Positions 7,201-7,267 of a DNA stretch of 7,267 nucleotides are shown piece by piece. Location: NCBI GenBank assembly GCA_002423325.1, contig DIVQ01000022.1:7515-14781 (forward strand). The letters run 5' to 3'. The first letter of the stretch is position 1. Every line of letters begins with the position of its first letter. The translations under genes and the position numbers were made by a program. The DNA comes from Anaerolineales bacterium UBA6128 (GTDB lineage Bacteria > Chloroflexota > Anaerolineae > UBA1429). The notes beneath the pieces were generated by a model that saw only the letters and a list, made by a program, of their open reading frames with translations, was not told where the DNA came from and made no database searches.

Positions 7201-7267
7201 TGCAGTGCCTCCTCCGGTGTCAGCTGCTCAGCGGTCACAAAGCCTTCGAACGCCACGTCTCCCAGGG
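4248..7267 (-). CDS. GH38 alpha-mannosidase, MAN2C1-like (5' end outside window)
   Basis: This is a glycoside hydrolase family 38 alpha-mannosidase, which removes terminal alpha-linked mannose with retention of configuration. Numbering from the GTG at 7256, about 1002 residues are visible. An N-terminal beta-rich domain (W-F-K-G near residue 39, D-L-G-G-E-S at 67-72) is typical of the cytosolic MAN2C1-like branch. The catalytic domain begins with H-I-D-V-A-W at 232-237, giving zinc ligands His232 and Asp234. W-L-P-D-V-F-G-Y-S at 341-349 contains the nucleophile and zinc ligand Asp344. Q-F-H-D-I-I-P-G-S at 546-554 contains the last zinc ligand, His548. The usual C-terminal beta-sandwich domains follow from about residue 650 to the TAA stop at 4248-4250. 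All expected catalytic residues are present and the frame is unbroken. The reading frame stays open from 7256 to the window edge, so the true start probably lies outside and some tens of residues are missing. No signal peptide can be judged. The natural substrate is unknown; family members act on mannose oligosaccharides. Confidence 0.96.
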   Translation of the reverse strand, partial: LGDVAFEGFVTAEQLTPEEALQREFRPMQPGERWGSKWEYGWFKGQVHVRERGRGPRAGLSGQRIVVRPDLGGESIVFVNGVASGAIDHAHKEITLTRSAESGAVYDLLVEVYAGHGPVYCHSGPRPPERKPEPDPGPTRGQIGRSTFGLWHEVAYQLWIDVETLYQLRNGIDQESLRVAEIDAGLRDFAVIVDFELPVDERLKTFQAARDRLAPLLACTNGTTAPTLFAFGHSHIDVAWLWPLAETERKCGRTFGTQLALMEEYPEYIFQASQAHLFMMTQKRYPELYDRIKQAVKRGQFAPEGAMWVEADTNITGGESLVRQFIHGKRFFRDEFGVECELMWLPDVFGYSGAVPQIMRGCGIKYFSTAKIFWAYNGGDPFPYNTFTWEGIDGSEILVHLTNDYNSHTEPNIILERWNKRVQKDGIATRLLPFGFGDGGGGPTRDHLEYVRRLANLEGAPKVVMAHPLAYFHDQEARGIPAARYVGELYFQAHRGTYTSQARTKRGNRKSEIALREAELWGVAAAAIGGKQYPLGTLDGLWKKVLLNQFHDIIPGSSIGRVYQEAQVDHAAVIAGAGRLAGEAQSALAGKGNALSVFNSLAWERCALIELPAAFEGAADLEGELLPQQRIGNSTYVEANVPACGWTTVRAAKGAKGAPRTTLKVKKNSLENEYLRVLFDDKGQISSLFDKQAQRELAAGPCNAFHMYKDVPTAWDAWDLDSIYPLTPVALDEPATFDVLAEGPLVAQLRLSRKLHDSTLVQVISLRRGSRRIDFDTVIEWRERHKLLKVSFPVDIHANEAVHEIQFGHIARPTHQSRQFDADRFEVSAHKWSALMESNRGCAVLNDCKYGVNVAGNSINLTLLKSALAPDENADQGRQEFTYSFYAWNGAFADCDLVRQGYDLNVPVSTTAGDAGAKSLFALDASNIILETVKAAEDGSGDVIVRLYEAKRMATRCKVTGALKASRVRLVNMLEQGDEELPLEACSVVLEFRPFEIKTLRLTLA

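Noticed and set aside
7254..7256. GTG at 7256 as the true start of the mannosidase
   Set aside because: The frame is open to the window edge, no well-spaced ribosome binding site precedes this codon, and family members usually have additional residues before this region.

Overview
The window is a GC-rich, gene-dense piece of bacterial DNA. All four genes I can support lie on the minus strand and read from high to low coordinates. Both ends are cut inside genes. Strong Shine-Dalgarno sequences (AGGAGG type) sit in front of the three visible starts. The organism cannot be named from this sequence. High GC, a MAN2C1-like GH38 enzyme, a Cys-type sulfatase and a large secreted SBBP/FG-GAP protein would fit Chloroflexota, Planctomycetota, Acidobacteriota or similar environmental lineages, and this is only a weak inference.

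Layout in transcription order. (1) 7267-4248: a GH38 alpha-mannosidase of the cytosolic MAN2C1-like type, lacking only its extreme N-terminus, with all catalytic and zinc-binding motifs present. (2) 4247-4147: a 101-bp gap holding a GC-rich hairpin followed by five T residues, which looks like an intrinsic terminator or attenuator, and directly after it a near-perfect ribosome binding site. (3) 4146-1033: a 1037-residue exported protein with a signal peptide, an N-terminal domain, seven exact 65-residue SBBP blades, and six FG-GAP calcium-binding units arranged as three alternating pairs. (4) 1012-695: a 105-residue protein that has the start and the end of an amidohydrolase-2 family enzyme but no middle. 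(5) 668-1: the first 222 residues of a Cys-type sulfatase with a GTG start, running off the window.

Together the genes suggest a carbohydrate-utilisation locus. A mannosidase and a sulfatase, neither showing a signal peptide in what is visible, would act inside the cell on imported, possibly sulfated, mannose-containing oligosaccharides. The large exported propeller protein could bind substrate or act in adhesion at the surface. Genes 3 to 5 are separated by only 20-26 bases and look co-transcribed. Whether the mannosidase is in the same transcript depends on the hairpin at 4169-4202.

I see no mobile element, CRISPR array, RNA gene or defence system. The observations most worth a second look are the internally shortened amidohydrolase, the two-propeller architecture whose only two mature cysteines bracket the second propeller, and the terminator-like hairpin placed just before a strong ribosome binding site. 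No stretch of more than 300 bases lacks a gene.
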